DNA of 59,827 nucleotides from a virus (IMGVR_UViG_3300008450_000043:1-59827), one strand, 5' to 3'. Counted from the stretch's first letter, positions 44,848-54,233 are shown. Notes: generated by a model from the letters alone, not told the origin. Made by a program: numbers and translations.

Positions 44848-44853
44848 GTTGGT

Positions 44854-47130
44854 TTATCCGCGGGCTTTGGCAGTTGACTTAGGCATCAGCATTTCTCGAC
44901 GCTTTTTCTTGAGCAACTCTTGAGTCTGTTCGGCTGGAATCACAGTACCATCTTTGGCGGGGACTACAATCTCAGGACCTTCTTCACCCACAACAAAAGG
45001 TTGGGCGGCTGAAGCAGCTCCCTTGATCAAGTCAGAAAGACCCTCCTGATAAATTTCACGAGTAAGCTTCCCCTTCCCGGGAATGAGTAAAGTTGCTGCG
45101 GCGGCAGGAATCCCTGCGGGAAGACTCCGGGATTCCCCAGCGTCGAGTACGGGGCTCAAAGCCCGCTGCCCCGGGATAAGCTGAGCCACTTTAGACACGA
45201 TTTGTCCCTCGGTACCGAGTATCTCTGGAGTTAAGTACTTGGCCTTCAATCGGGCTGTTTTGTTAAATTCATTGTCCGTGAAGGAAGCTACTGCCTTCTT
45301 TGCCGGGAGAGTCTCCTCCGCAATAAATGGGGCAACCTCATTTGGAGTCACTGAAAAAGCATCCCGAATTTGTTTGCCCATTTGAGTGTACCAAGGTTCC
45401 CCTTTATACCGCTCTGCAATAGGCACAAAAGCAGGCTCTCCTGCGGCTTTTCGACGGGCAAGAAGCTCTTCAGCGGCTTTGATTTCAGCCTCAGTCATCA
45501 TATTGGCTGCTCCCATTAGGCCTTGATAAAATCTGGCCCCGTTATCCACGAGTCCTAGTATCCCTCGGGCAACACTGTCCGGGATAAATGGTTTCTCCGC
45601 AGTCTTAGGAACCACGAGTTCAGGACCTTCTTCACCCACAAGATAAGGGCTCCCCGCTTTGACAGGGCCACCCATAGCGCGGGGCGTAACTCGTGGATTT
45701 TTTAATGTGGCTTCATAGGCAAGCTCTGCTTTACTTTTTTGTTCACTTCCTGCCAGCCAGTTGCGGGCTGGAGCTGCACCAGACTCAATACCCCGCATCA
45801 TAGTATTGCCAGCAGATTCAATAGCCCCAGTCACTGCACTGACTGCTGAGGGGGCCATCTCATTGACTCCTCGTGCAACCTGCACTATACCCTTAACACT
45901 AGGAGGGAGAAGAGTCTCAGGCTGCTTAGTAACAAGGTTTGTTGCCCCAGTCACTGCACTGGTAACAAGGTTTTTTGCCCCAATTCCTACCTTAGTAAGC
46001 CCCGGGAGTCGTTGATACCGCGCCTCATCTGCGGCTGTTTTAAGTTCAGCCGCGGTCGGAGGAGAAGGGGTAAAAGGGGCAGGTTTAAACTTTTCAAGGT
46101 CTTTGTCCAGCTGTTCTGGAGTTCTGAGTCCTGAGGTTAAACTCTTGCTCATCTGATTAGCCTCCCTTGGCTTACTAAGAATTGCCTCTGTATCGGCAAG
46201 AGTCTTCTTTCCCGCCTCCGTGTACAAAGACCCACCCTTGGCAATATAATCTCCGTAGGTCATTGGGTTTGTACGATAATCAGGATTGGTTATATCCGCG
46301 AGCATTATTTTAGGCTGTTCTGTCGGAGGAGCAGCTGGAGTCGTCGCAGAAGGAGCAGCAGCTGGAGTCGTAGGAGGAGCAGCAGCTGGAGTCGTCGCAG
46401 AAGGAGCAGCTGGAGTCGCCGCGGGGGGAGCAGCTGGAGTCGTCGCAGAAGGAGCAGCAGCAGCTGGAGTTTTAGGTTGGTCAGTTACCCACTTTTGACC
46501 TCCGCCGGGGGTAGCTACAAATCGGCCCGTCGAGGCAGCAGCCGGAGTCGCCGCGGGAGGAGCAGCTGGAGTCGTTGATACAGGCATTGCCGCCGGTCCT
46601 GTGGTTGACTGCGGACGATCAAGAGCCGTTGTTGAGGAAGGCCCTGTGGTTGGCTGCGGACGATCAACAGCATCTGTCACCCACTTTTGACCCCCGCCGG
46701 GAGTAGCTACAAATCGGCCTGTTGCGGCAGCAGCTCCAGCTCCAGCTCCAGCTCCTCCAGCTCCTCCAGCAGAGAAAGCCGCAGTCGTTCCAGTGGTGGG
46801 TTGCGGGCGGAAGAAGTTTTCACGCATCTGGCGCATCATTGCTGCATTCCGCTGCTGCTCGGCAATCAGCGCGTCTTGAGCAGCCAACCTCCCACCAGCA
46901 ATCGAGGTGATGTCTTCAGCGCGGCGGGTCGCCCCCACAGGAGCGCCCATAGCAGCCATCTCATCCTGCAATTTCAAGGACCGCTCAATGGATTGCCCTG
47001 CTCGGATGTCCCCGCGCATATAAGCACGACGAGCGCGATTCAGCGTGCTAAGACGAGCCCTATCCCCAGCCGCTTGGCGGTTCTGGGCATTAACATCGGA
47101 AGCGAGGGGATTTCTGGGAGCGAGAGCCAT
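44854..47130 (-). CDS. Low-complexity structural protein with tape-measure-type motifs
   Basis: A 758-residue alanine/proline/threonine-rich protein. Residues about 135 and 200 carry twin GRFVATPGGGQKWVTD units, separated and followed by PAATPAA runs. Two copies of a PYLVGEEGPELVVP-type motif occur near 495 and 713 (PFVVGEEGPEIVVP). This motif is characteristic of tail tape-measure proteins, where it sits in a glycine-rich context. At 758 residues without long hydrophobic helices it is not a typical tape measure; in a short-tailed phage it may be an internal or ejection protein. It lies just before the coiled-coil and giant genes. Confidence 0.75.
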   Translation of the reverse strand: MALAPRNPLASDVNAQNRQAAGDRARLSTLNRARRAYMRGDIRAGQSIERSLKLQDEMAAMGAPVGATRRAEDITSIAGGRLAAQDALIAEQQRNAAMMRQMRENFFRPQPTTGTTAAFSAGGAGGAGAGAGAAAATGRFVATPGGGQKWVTDAVDRPQPTTGPSSTTALDRPQSTTGPAAMPVSTTPAAPPAATPAAASTGRFVATPGGGQKWVTDQPKTPAAAAPSATTPAAPPAATPAAPSATTPAAAPPTTPAAAPSATTPAAPPTEQPKIMLADITNPDYRTNPMTYGDYIAKGGSLYTEAGKKTLADTEAILSKPREANQMSKSLTSGLRTPEQLDKDLEKFKPAPFTPSPPTAAELKTAADEARYQRLPGLTKVGIGAKNLVTSAVTGATNLVTKQPETLLPPSVKGIVQVARGVNEMAPSAVSAVTGAIESAGNTMMRGIESGAAPARNWLAGSEQKSKAELAYEATLKNPRVTPRAMGGPVKAGSPYLVGEEGPELVVPKTAEKPFIPDSVARGILGLVDNGARFYQGLMGAANMMTEAEIKAAEELLARRKAAGEPAFVPIAERYKGEPWYTQMGKQIRDAFSVTPNEVAPFIAEETLPAKKAVASFTDNEFNKTARLKAKYLTPEILGTEGQIVSKVAQLIPGQRALSPVLDAGESRSLPAGIPAAAATLLIPGKGKLTREIYQEGLSDLIKGAASAAQPFVVGEEGPEIVVPAKDGTVIPAEQTQELLKKKRREMLMPKSTAKARG
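46326..46470 (-). repeat. Minisatellite encoding Ala/Pro/Thr repeats
   Basis: Imperfect units of GGAGCAGCTGGAGTCGTC and GCAGAA alternate six times or so, encoding ATTPAAPP-like repeats in the structural protein. It is prone to copy-number change. Confidence 0.75.
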
Positions 47131-47135
47131 AAGGG

Positions 47136-48080
47136 TTAAGTGAGGTTACGGACAGGGCGAACGCCTGAATGCCACCGGGCACTTGGCCGGGCGGCCCCAC
47201 GCTGCTTGCGCAGCTCATTGTTCAGCAAAGCGTAGGCTTGCCCAAAGTGCTGAGCAGAAGCCTGCAAATCAGAAGTGTCTTCAAGACGAAGAGCGATGAG
47301 CCCAAGTTTAATCGCTCCAATGTTTGACGGATAGACGAGATCGGTATCGTTCACCACTGGGATGAACTTCCGGCTACACAGAGCAATGACTGTCTGGTTC
47401 TCTTCGACAACGCCTGACTTGAACCGGCGATACGAGGGGTCAGTCTCCCCGGGCTCATAAACCGACAAAGTCTCATTGGCTGAGTTCTTCAGCGTCACAA
47501 ACCCCTTGGTGACAGGAAGCGAGATGCGGTCAAGCTTTGCCACAGCAACGGGAGTGGTGACTGGAGTAGTTCCATTAAAGACTAGCTCAAGACCTTCTGC
47601 ACCAGTGCTGGCGGTGAAAAGGCGCTTGCCAGTGCTATCCACGCCATAAAGGCGGGCCTTAAAGGATACCGAGGTGTCAAGGGCACTGGAAGAAACGATG
47701 GATAGGGTAAGCGGGGTGTCGCCAAGCTCAGTCTGAGTGCAAACATCAGGGGTCTCATAAACGGAACGAAGAGCCGCGTCGGGCTTTTGCTCGCCGGGGC
47801 CAGCCTCCAGAAACTCATGGGCCTGCGGATATACCGTGCGGGGGCTGCCATTTGAGAAGCGGACACCAAGGAGAGCCGCAGCCCGGCGGGGCAGAGTAAA
47901 GTGCCCGTTCACCACTGGAAGCTCGACGACAAAGTTTGACCGCTGCCATTCACCCGAGTCAATGAACCGCCGAAGCAGATGATTGAGCCACTCTTTATAC
48001 TTAGGGTCCGTGTCCGAATAAACGACCGTGTCATAGGTCGCGGCACGAGCTTCAGCTAGGGTAAGGAGGGGAGTGGACAC
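47136..48080 (-). CDS. Structural protein, candidate head-tail or tail-tube adaptor
   Basis: A 314-residue protein. The N-terminal LTLAEARAATYDTVVYSDTD and EWLNHLLRRFIDSGEWQ resemble the helical start of adaptor proteins (tail tubular A / gp11-like) in short-tailed phages. The rest is beta-rich (SFKARLYGVDSTGKRLF), ending with a helix (HFGQAYALLNNELRKQRG). The call is based on fold impression and position; function not proven. Confidence 0.7.
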   Translation of the reverse strand: MSTPLLTLAEARAATYDTVVYSDTDPKYKEWLNHLLRRFIDSGEWQRSNFVVELPVVNGHFTLPRRAAALLGVRFSNGSPRTVYPQAHEFLEAGPGEQKPDAALRSVYETPDVCTQTELGDTPLTLSIVSSSALDTSVSFKARLYGVDSTGKRLFTASTGAEGLELVFNGTTPVTTPVAVAKLDRISLPVTKGFVTLKNSANETLSVYEPGETDPSYRRFKSGVVEENQTVIALCSRKFIPVVNDTDLVYPSNIGAIKLGLIALRLEDTSDLQASAQHFGQAYALLNNELRKQRGAARPSARWHSGVRPVRNLT

Positions 48081-48123
48081 AGCGGCCTAATTTACCCGCC
48101 GCTACGGGATTGCAAACATAAAG

Positions 48124-48948
48124 CTAGGGATTTACCGTATAGCCCATAGCAGGCTGAATGTTAGACTGCACAGTCAAATTGGTTGTGCCATAAAGCGGGC
48201 CAGTTTCAAAAAATCCTGTAAGAGAAGCATTCCAAGACCCCGAGTTGTAGTGAGTGTAATAACCAGCCTCAGAGACCCAGTCTCCAAAAGAGTCTTTGCC
48301 GTATTTTCCTGTGGAAGCTAGCCATCTCAAAGAAACCTCTTCTGGCTTTCCTTCAGGTTTTACTACAATAGGCACATAAAAAAGATGGACACCCGGCCAA
48401 TAAAAGTTGGCGGGGACTTCGGGGTAGTCAGGATAGCCTGCACAAGGGTTCGTAACTTTAGCCGCTTTCTCCTTTGGAATATCTGAGAGCATCTTAATCT
48501 CAGCGGAGACGATACTAGAAGCTTGAGGAAAAGACTGAGGGCTCCCCAGAACAGGAGGCGTAACGTCAAAATTTCTACCAAAGCATCGCGTAATTGCACT
48601 TACAGAGACTTTAATTTCAAGAAAGAAAAACACTCGGCTTTCGGGAAGAGTAAATACGGGGGGAGGAGACGAATAACATGACTTCCCTAGTGCAGTAATC
48701 GTGTGGTCATACGGAAAAAACTGAAGTGTCTCCCCCAGTTGCTTCCAGTAAGGTGTGAATCGGTCCACGATTTCAGTGATTACTTCTTCCTGAAACTGAA
48801 CTGCCTGATCTCCAACGATTAAATATGGATAACCTGAAATAACAAGCGTTGACGGGTCTCCAGCTACAAAGCGAAATTGAGCTGCTGTGGACTCAACCAT
48901 ATCACGGACTTGGTTTAAGATTTGATCGGCAGCATCTTCACTGTTCAT
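48124..48948 (-). CDS. Unknown structural protein, 274 residues
   Basis: Helical start (SEDAADQILNQVRDMVESTA) then a beta-rich body with many aromatics and prolines (ANFYWPGVHLFYVPIVV, NSGSWNASLTGFFETGPLYG). No family recognised. Its place between tail-region genes suggests a virion component. Confidence 0.7.
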   Translation of the reverse strand: MNSEDAADQILNQVRDMVESTAAQFRFVAGDPSTLVISGYPYLIVGDQAVQFQEEVITEIVDRFTPYWKQLGETLQFFPYDHTITALGKSCYSSPPPVFTLPESRVFFFLEIKVSVSAITRCFGRNFDVTPPVLGSPQSFPQASSIVSAEIKMLSDIPKEKAAKVTNPCAGYPDYPEVPANFYWPGVHLFYVPIVVKPEGKPEEVSLRWLASTGKYGKDSFGDWVSEAGYYTHYNSGSWNASLTGFFETGPLYGTTNLTVQSNIQPAMGYTVNP

Positions 48949-48953
48949 TGTAT

Positions 48954-49688
48954 TTAGGGAGTGGCGAAAACATACTCAATTTCGAGCGGAAAATTTTTGG
49001 GCGCTGAGATATAATGTGGGCCAGCCCCATCGTCCATTGGGTCAGTTAAACTAGATACAAAGTCGTTTGGCCTAAAGGTAACTTGCTCGTCTCGGTCATA
49101 AGTTCCAAGATGTGTGCAACAATATCCCGTGGCAGTCTTCGGAGATACATCCATCACTGCTCCTGTATCCCGGTTAATTTTCACAAGGACCTTAATTGGA
49201 CGGTACGGAGGGGGTTCATTCAGGCGTACTTGAACAATCTCTGCTTGGATAAGCACCCCTTGAGCATCTACAAATTTCCCTTCTAGGTTATCCAGAGTAG
49301 CAGAGAGTTTAACCTCATAGACCCCTTGTAAATAAACAGCGCCGCCAGAGCCATATTTAGACAGCGAAGGTCGGGCCACAGAAAAAAGCGAGCGACCTCC
49401 AATAGTTGGAGCTACCCAGCCGGTCTCGGACCCGAATAGAATAGGAACCCGGTCAGGAACTACAAAAGGAACCACTTCAATGCGGTCAGAAAGTAAGATC
49501 TGCCCAGCGATGAGCTTTGACTTTTTTTTAACTTTTACCTCTGAAGTTAAATAGGGCTCAACTGAAATAGTTCTGCCAAGGAGCTCAACTCCATTCCCCG
49601 GTTGTATAGACTCCATAGCCTTGGATGACTCCCGAGCAATAACCTCGGAAGCAAACTCCATGATTCGTTGTTGGGCTTCGGGGGTCAT
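48954..49688 (-). CDS. Unknown beta-rich structural protein, 244 residues
   Basis: Begins MTPEAQQRIMEFASEVIARE, followed by beta-strand-rich sequence (ISVEPYLTSEVKVKKKSK, YLQGVYEVKLSATLDNLEG). No family recognised. Its start overlaps the stop of the 58-residue gene, and it is followed by another virion-region gene after five bases. Confidence 0.7.
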   Translation of the reverse strand: MTPEAQQRIMEFASEVIARESSKAMESIQPGNGVELLGRTISVEPYLTSEVKVKKKSKLIAGQILLSDRIEVVPFVVPDRVPILFGSETGWVAPTIGGRSLFSVARPSLSKYGSGGAVYLQGVYEVKLSATLDNLEGKFVDAQGVLIQAEIVQVRLNEPPPYRPIKVLVKINRDTGAVMDVSPKTATGYCCTHLGTYDRDEQVTFRPNDFVSSLTDPMDDGAGPHYISAPKNFPLEIEYVFATP

Positions 49689-49861
49689 CGAATCGTGGAA
49701 AGAGAGTTACGATGTGCTAGAAGAGTGCCATCGGAAACCAGCCGGATTTGAGAGAAAGCGAAAACTACCATGACCTCAATGAGGTGGCGTAGAGCAGCCT
49801 CCTGTGCGTCCTCTCCTTGCTCACCAGAGAGTAGGTCATGTGGTGACGGTGATGGTGACAT
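49685..49861 (-). CDS. Small protein of unknown function, 58 residues
   Basis: Begins MSPSPSPHDLLSGEQGEDAQ and continues with a hydrophobic helix (LRHLIEVMVVFAFSQIRL). Its first codons overlap the end of the Ig-domain gene by 26 bases in another frame. ATGA overlap with the next gene supports it. It may be a small membrane or adaptor protein. Confidence 0.5.
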   Translation of the reverse strand: MSPSPSPHDLLSGEQGEDAQEAALRHLIEVMVVFAFSQIRLVSDGTLLAHRNSLSTIR

Positions 49862-52373
49862 TGACTGCGGTGCGCGTTCCAGCGTTGTTTGTTGCAGAGA
49901 CTGCAACCACCCAAACACCTCCCGTATTAAGAGTCCCTGCCGGGCTTCCCTCAAAGGTGCCTGTGCTCGTATTGAAGCTGACGCCCAGCTGGGCCAAGTA
50001 GTCGCCTCCAGAAGTTGCAGTAGTTGAGACGGTGCCTTCGTAGGTCCACGAAGTTGGGGCATTCGCTGCGACCACCGGGAAATTAACGGTTCCAGAATTG
50101 TGGTCGTGGGAATATGTCTGCCCCGCAGTAATAGTGGGCTTGGCAGTGTAAAGAATGGTGAGAGTATCTGAATCTGTGCCTGCGGCATTGGTTGCCGAGA
50201 TAGTGACCGATACAGTGGTGCTAGAAGTTCCCGTGGGAACGCCAGAAATAATGCCGGTCGTAGTATCAATGCTAAGTCCAGCGGGCAACCCAGTTGCAGC
50301 GTAACTCGATGCTGTGTTAGCGACTACAATGGCGTAGCTGAAAGAGTTGCCTTCAAAAGAAGTGGTAACATCTCCAGAAACCACAGGGGCAACCACAAAG
50401 GTGAGGGTCAATATAGCCGCGGTAGATGTTCCAGCCGCATTAGTCGCTGTGACATTAACCGTGTAATTCGTATTCGATGTAATGCCATTGACGGTGCCGG
50501 AGATCAGGCCAGTCGTTGTGTTGATGCTGAGCCCGGTAGGCAGCCCAGTAGCGGCAAAGCTTGTCGGGCTGTTGTCCGCGTAAAGCTGGTAAGAGAAAGC
50601 AACACTCTTACCGCCAGTAGCTGCCAGCGTAGTCGTGCGGGTGGCCAAGGTAGCGTCAGTGCAGATATGGGGCTTCGCTGTATAGGCGAGCACAAGATTG
50701 GCGGTGCCCGTCCCTGCGGGGTTAGATGCAGAAATTTCCACAGTAAGGTTGCCACCATCTTCACCTGTCGGGGTGCCAGAAATAGCTCCAGTCGTAGCGT
50801 TGACTGTAAGCCCCGTAGGGAGGCCAGCTGCGGCAAAAGACGTAGCAGGCCCCGTGGCAGTAATCGTGTAGCCCGCAAATACGGAGCCTTGTTGCGCTGT
50901 GGCAGAGAGACCAGATGTTACCACAGGTATCGCATACTGAGTCGTGAGTGTGGCAATGTTTGAAGTAGTAGAACCAACTACCACTTTGAAATCATAAGAT
51001 GTCAGAGAACTCAATCCTGTGACAGTATAGGCACTCCCGGTCAACCCGCTAGCAACTAGGGTCCATGTGCCAGATGATGTCGTCTTCACATAGACAGACG
51101 CAGTCGTCGTCAACCCAGTTACCCACTGCAAATTAGCAGAAGTCGAAGTGACTCCAGTCACGGAAAGCAGGACTGTCCCAGACAATGAGTACTTGTAGGG
51201 ATTGTAGATTTTACGCATCCGGGTCAAGTACCCACCCATATAGGGCTGCGTTTGTTGGTCAGTGATAACAAAGTTAGGCCAATCAACATAGTTGGTGGCT
51301 CGGACATACTGCCGGTAGTAATAATACTTGTAGTCTGGATGGTTGGTCCCAGATGTTTCAGAAAGTTCAAATCCTGCATGTAAGGTGGGCTCAACGTCCA
51401 AGTTATACAGCTTACCTCGCCACTGAATAGCCTCGGGCACGGGAACTCCTAATGTGACAATAGCCGCAGGAGGATTTTTAGTCCAAGTCTCAACGACTTC
51501 AGAAACACAGGGGCCACTATACCGATAGCGCAGCATATTGGGGGTAACAATCGGCTCATAACCTCCCGCTCGAAGTGGAACAGACACGATACTATATGGC
51601 TCCCATGAGCTCAGAACAGCAGGCCAAGCATACTGAACAATCTCAGGAAATGACCGAGACGCTGTCCCTGAGACAGCCTGCCCCGCAAGACCCGAAGCTT
51701 GCTTGATGGTCTGCATAGACCACAGCGAGTTAATTGGTGTGACTTCGGTGATAGTGCCCGTGTCCGGGTCAAAAGCCCCGGGAGTTCCAGCGGGAACTTT
51801 TTCCCGAGTCACTGGGCGAAGCTGGCCCGTCTCAGAGTCAAACTCTTCACCCTCCAAAGGAACAAGCTTTTCTCGTGTGACCGTGACGATGACAAAAAGG
51901 CTATCGAGCTCAGCGTCCCCTGAGCGAGATTGCTCTACTGAGGTAATATAGTAGTCGTCGGCAGGGTCAGGCTGCCCAACAAACGGGGGCTCAAATAGAC
52001 CTTCAGGGAAAGGGTACTCAGCCTCAAAGTTAGCCGGGATAGGGTCATATTCCTCGCGGAGAATAACAAATGACTGCCGAATAACTGGCCAGTCAGGCTG
52101 GTTATTGGACTCCCAGTTATAGAGGTTTTGCTGTTCTCGGGTCTTGAGATAAATCCACTGCGCCCAACCCAGCTCAGGGTCAGGCATCACACGAGCAAGA
52201 AAGTGAGCTGGATACTTGGCAGTATCAGGATGGGGGTCGCCGTAGCTGAACTGGGAATTTGACGGCTTCCGCATATCTCGGCGCTCCCGAAGAATAACAT
52301 CCTCCAACCCCCGTGGCGTTGGGTATTCAAGAATAGGGACCCGTTCAGGGATGGAAGGATTACCGCGAATCAT
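49836..52373 (-). CDS. Structural protein with fibronectin III and Ig-like repeats
   Basis: An 845-residue protein. The first 400 residues are a unique aromatic-rich domain (QWIYLKTREQQNLYNWES). A fibronectin III-like domain (LSVTGVTSTSANLQWVTG, about 424-505) follows. Then come about four putative-Ig (He_PIG/cadherin-like) repeats marked by ATGLPTGLSINTTTGLISGT units. These domains often decorate capsids or tail fibres and bind carbohydrate. ATG 52373 is used; a TTG 33 bases upstream is in frame. It lies downstream of the lysis genes, so it could be a tail-tip or host-binding protein. Confidence 0.82.
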   Translation of the reverse strand: MIRGNPSIPERVPILEYPTPRGLEDVILRERRDMRKPSNSQFSYGDPHPDTAKYPAHFLARVMPDPELGWAQWIYLKTREQQNLYNWESNNQPDWPVIRQSFVILREEYDPIPANFEAEYPFPEGLFEPPFVGQPDPADDYYITSVEQSRSGDAELDSLFVIVTVTREKLVPLEGEEFDSETGQLRPVTREKVPAGTPGAFDPDTGTITEVTPINSLWSMQTIKQASGLAGQAVSGTASRSFPEIVQYAWPAVLSSWEPYSIVSVPLRAGGYEPIVTPNMLRYRYSGPCVSEVVETWTKNPPAAIVTLGVPVPEAIQWRGKLYNLDVEPTLHAGFELSETSGTNHPDYKYYYYRQYVRATNYVDWPNFVITDQQTQPYMGGYLTRMRKIYNPYKYSLSGTVLLSVTGVTSTSANLQWVTGLTTTASVYVKTTSSGTWTLVASGLTGSAYTVTGLSSLTSYDFKVVVGSTTSNIATLTTQYAIPVVTSGLSATAQQGSVFAGYTITATGPATSFAAAGLPTGLTVNATTGAISGTPTGEDGGNLTVEISASNPAGTGTANLVLAYTAKPHICTDATLATRTTTLAATGGKSVAFSYQLYADNSPTSFAATGLPTGLSINTTTGLISGTVNGITSNTNYTVNVTATNAAGTSTAAILTLTFVVAPVVSGDVTTSFEGNSFSYAIVVANTASSYAATGLPAGLSIDTTTGIISGVPTGTSSTTVSVTISATNAAGTDSDTLTILYTAKPTITAGQTYSHDHNSGTVNFPVVAANAPTSWTYEGTVSTTATSGGDYLAQLGVSFNTSTGTFEGSPAGTLNTGGVWVVAVSATNNAGTRTAVNVTITVTT

Positions 52374-52412
52374 GAGCGTTGGGAGGAAGAATGCCCGCCA
52401 ACCCAAGGCACG

Positions 52413-52958
52413 TCAAAGCAAAACGTAAGGAATACGCTTTTGACCGTGACGGTCCATTTCAGAGTAGGCTAGTGTCTGGAAGGGCAGCCACTGAGGGGGA
52501 TAGATCGTCTGGCAACCCAAACTCGAAGTCGAGCTCAAGCTACCTTTATGGATGTTAATAGCGATTCCAAAGCTAATACCGGAAGCCCCGTCTCGCATCA
52601 CGGGAAGCTTTTCCTCTGGGTTGTCGGGGCGAAAGGCTGGATAGCCGCCCCCGGGGCGAGAGATTCCATGCTTGCCCTTGCGGTACCAGTGGACACCGGG
52701 GACAAGAGTAGCGATTCCTTCTCGAAAAACTGACGGGTCACAGTTGGCATTGACAGTCAAATAGGCCGTTGGGGAGACTAAGGCAATAGCGTCGTCGTAA
52801 ATGCCACGGTCGTTTTTACCGGGTTCACCCATTGTGTCGAGGTAGTAGCCCCGAATACCCACCAAAAATACAGGCACCACAGGCTTCAAGCTGCCAACCT
52901 TCTTGAGAAGATCGGGCAGCTTGATTTGTGGGGTGGAGGCTGGGATAATTGAGCTCAC
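52413..52958 (-). CDS. Probable cell-wall-active enzyme (catalytic Cys/His)
   Basis: A 181-residue protein. NIHKGSLSSTSSLGCQTIYP (His137, Cys149) resembles the HxG...S.GC active-site pattern of L,D-transpeptidase-like and related murein enzymes. Conserved aromatic and glycine residues follow in PQWLPFQTL. It sits directly after a membrane protein with a lipobox (four-base overlap) and near an XhlA-like holin, a typical place for an endolysin. No signal peptide, so it would need a holin. The call rests on one motif and context. Confidence 0.65.
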   Translation of the reverse strand: MSSIIPASTPQIKLPDLLKKVGSLKPVVPVFLVGIRGYYLDTMGEPGKNDRGIYDDAIALVSPTAYLTVNANCDPSVFREGIATLVPGVHWYRKGKHGISRPGGGYPAFRPDNPEEKLPVMRDGASGISFGIAINIHKGSLSSTSSLGCQTIYPPQWLPFQTLAYSEMDRHGQKRIPYVLL

Positions 52959-53488
52959 AGGACTGGATTCTTACCGGGAGTAAATCTGCTCCCAGTCAAC
53001 TTGAGATAGCGTTCTTGGGCCTTGCTGATTGCCGTCGTCCAAACAGCAACTTCAGCGGCCCGGGTAAGTTGGGACGGGAGGTCTGTTGCAGGATGCAACA
53101 GAGCAGCGCGGCGGGAGGCTTCGGCTTTCAGAATAGCTTGTTCAAGCAAAGCGGGCTCCATGGCGTGGGCCGTTGCTTTAAGCACTTCCTCAGAGGTATG
53201 CACTACAACTTGCCCCGTGGGGGACTTTACCCACGACTGAATCTGAGCACAGGAAGTCAGTAGGAAAAAAGAAAGAATCACAAGCTGCGTCGGCGGCTTG
53301 GTGACACCCAAAAAGATAGCTTTGAAGATGCCAATCACGCCCCCATTTTCCTTGAGAGACTGGAAAGCACGCCCACTAAACATTAACAAGAGCATGACAA
53401 GCGGGGTGTAAGATGCCCATGCAGGCGGGACAACTTGCCGAACGGCCTCTTGAAAGCCCGGGTCATTGATAAGAAGGTCAGAGTTCAT
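52955..53488 (-). CDS. Membrane protein with internal lipobox, possible holin/spanin fusion
   Basis: A 177-residue protein. A hydrophobic helix at about 27-42 (TPLVMLLLMFSG) and a second at 67-79 end in LTSC, with Cys80 as a lipobox. The remaining 97 residues are helical and would lie outside the cytoplasm if processed. An o-spanin-like lipoprotein preceded by a holin-like segment is one reading. Alternatively the lipoprotein starts at an internal methionine. It overlaps the presumed lysin start. Confidence 0.65.
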   Translation of the reverse strand: MNSDLLINDPGFQEAVRQVVPPAWASYTPLVMLLLMFSGRAFQSLKENGGVIGIFKAIFLGVTKPPTQLVILSFFLLTSCAQIQSWVKSPTGQVVVHTSEEVLKATAHAMEPALLEQAILKAEASRRAALLHPATDLPSQLTRAAEVAVWTTAISKAQERYLKLTGSRFTPGKNPVL

Positions 53489-53532
53489 AGTAATTGAAGA
53501 TCAGAGAGGGCCACAAAGAAGCAAGGAGGATT

Positions 53533-53967
53533 TTATTTTTTACGGCTCAATATACTAAGGGAGTGCCCGTATGCCTCAACTGTCGCATCTAAGTTGATTC
53601 CCCGCATAACTCCAGCCTCGCGGTCCATATTGCCAACACTCAGTATTCTCCTGCCATTTTTTAGAGTGAATATATGATAAAATCCCTTTCCACTTGTCAC
53701 GGCTTCATTAGTAGCTGTCCGTAGTCTCCCCACATCTTCAGGGACAACAGCGTTCTCAAAATCCGCATAACGACACCCAAAAACCTCCGGGTTGATTGCA
53801 TAAAGTGCAAACATCTGTTTAGACCACCACAGCTCATCAGTGTCTGGATACCACTCCCAAACTCCAGCTCCGTTGGCTTCCAAGGCTTGTTGAAGACGGA
53901 GCCTCTCTCGACGAAGAGTAGTCTCAATCTCTACTATCCGAGTGGTGATGGCATCGGCGGAGTTCAT
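53533..53967 (-). CDS. PAS-domain protein
   Basis: A 144-residue protein. A short coiled coil (10-32, IVEIETTLRRERLRLQQAL) leads into a PAS domain (33-130): GVWEWYPDTDELWWSKQMFA, AVVPEDVGRLRTATNEAV, then GKGFYHIFTLKNGRRILSVG. The pattern is that of PAS_3 sensor domains, which bind small ligands or sense signals. There is no kinase or output domain. It lies inside the lysis gene cluster, with an ATGA overlap to the XhlA-like gene, which is unusual. ATG 53967 was chosen because the longer reading overlaps the XhlA-like gene. Confidence 0.78.
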   Translation of the reverse strand: MNSADAITTRIVEIETTLRRERLRLQQALEANGAGVWEWYPDTDELWWSKQMFALYAINPEVFGCRYADFENAVVPEDVGRLRTATNEAVTSGKGFYHIFTLKNGRRILSVGNMDREAGVMRGINLDATVEAYGHSLSILSRKK

Positions 53968-54233
53968 TTTGAGTGGGAGAGAAACCAAGCTAGAAAAGCT
54001 TGGACCGCCTGCAAAGATGCAACGGCCCCAAAACCGCCGACGATCATCCACTTATAGCTCTCCAACTTGTTGATTCGATCTGACAACTTTTCTACCTCGC
54101 TTAGTGGGGCAAGCAAACTTACACGGGCTGCTAGGTGGTCAATACTCTGAGCGAGCTTAGCTAAGTCCGTATGCAGGCGGCTGTCGCGTTCCCGACGCAG
54201 CCTGTCCAGTTCATCTTCGAGACTTTCTCCCAT
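53964..54233 (-). CDS. XhlA-like holin
   Basis: An 89-residue protein with an N-terminal charged coiled coil (LEDELDRLRRERDSRLH; VEKLSDRINKLESYK) and one transmembrane helix (about 62-84, WMIVGGFGAVASLQAVQAFL), ending with HSK. This is the layout of hemolysin XhlA-type proteins that help permeabilise the membrane. It is the first gene of the lysis cluster in the leftward direction. Confidence 0.72.
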   Translation of the reverse strand: MGESLEDELDRLRRERDSRLHTDLAKLAQSIDHLAARVSLLAPLSEVEKLSDRINKLESYKWMIVGGFGAVASLQAVQAFLAWFLSHSK

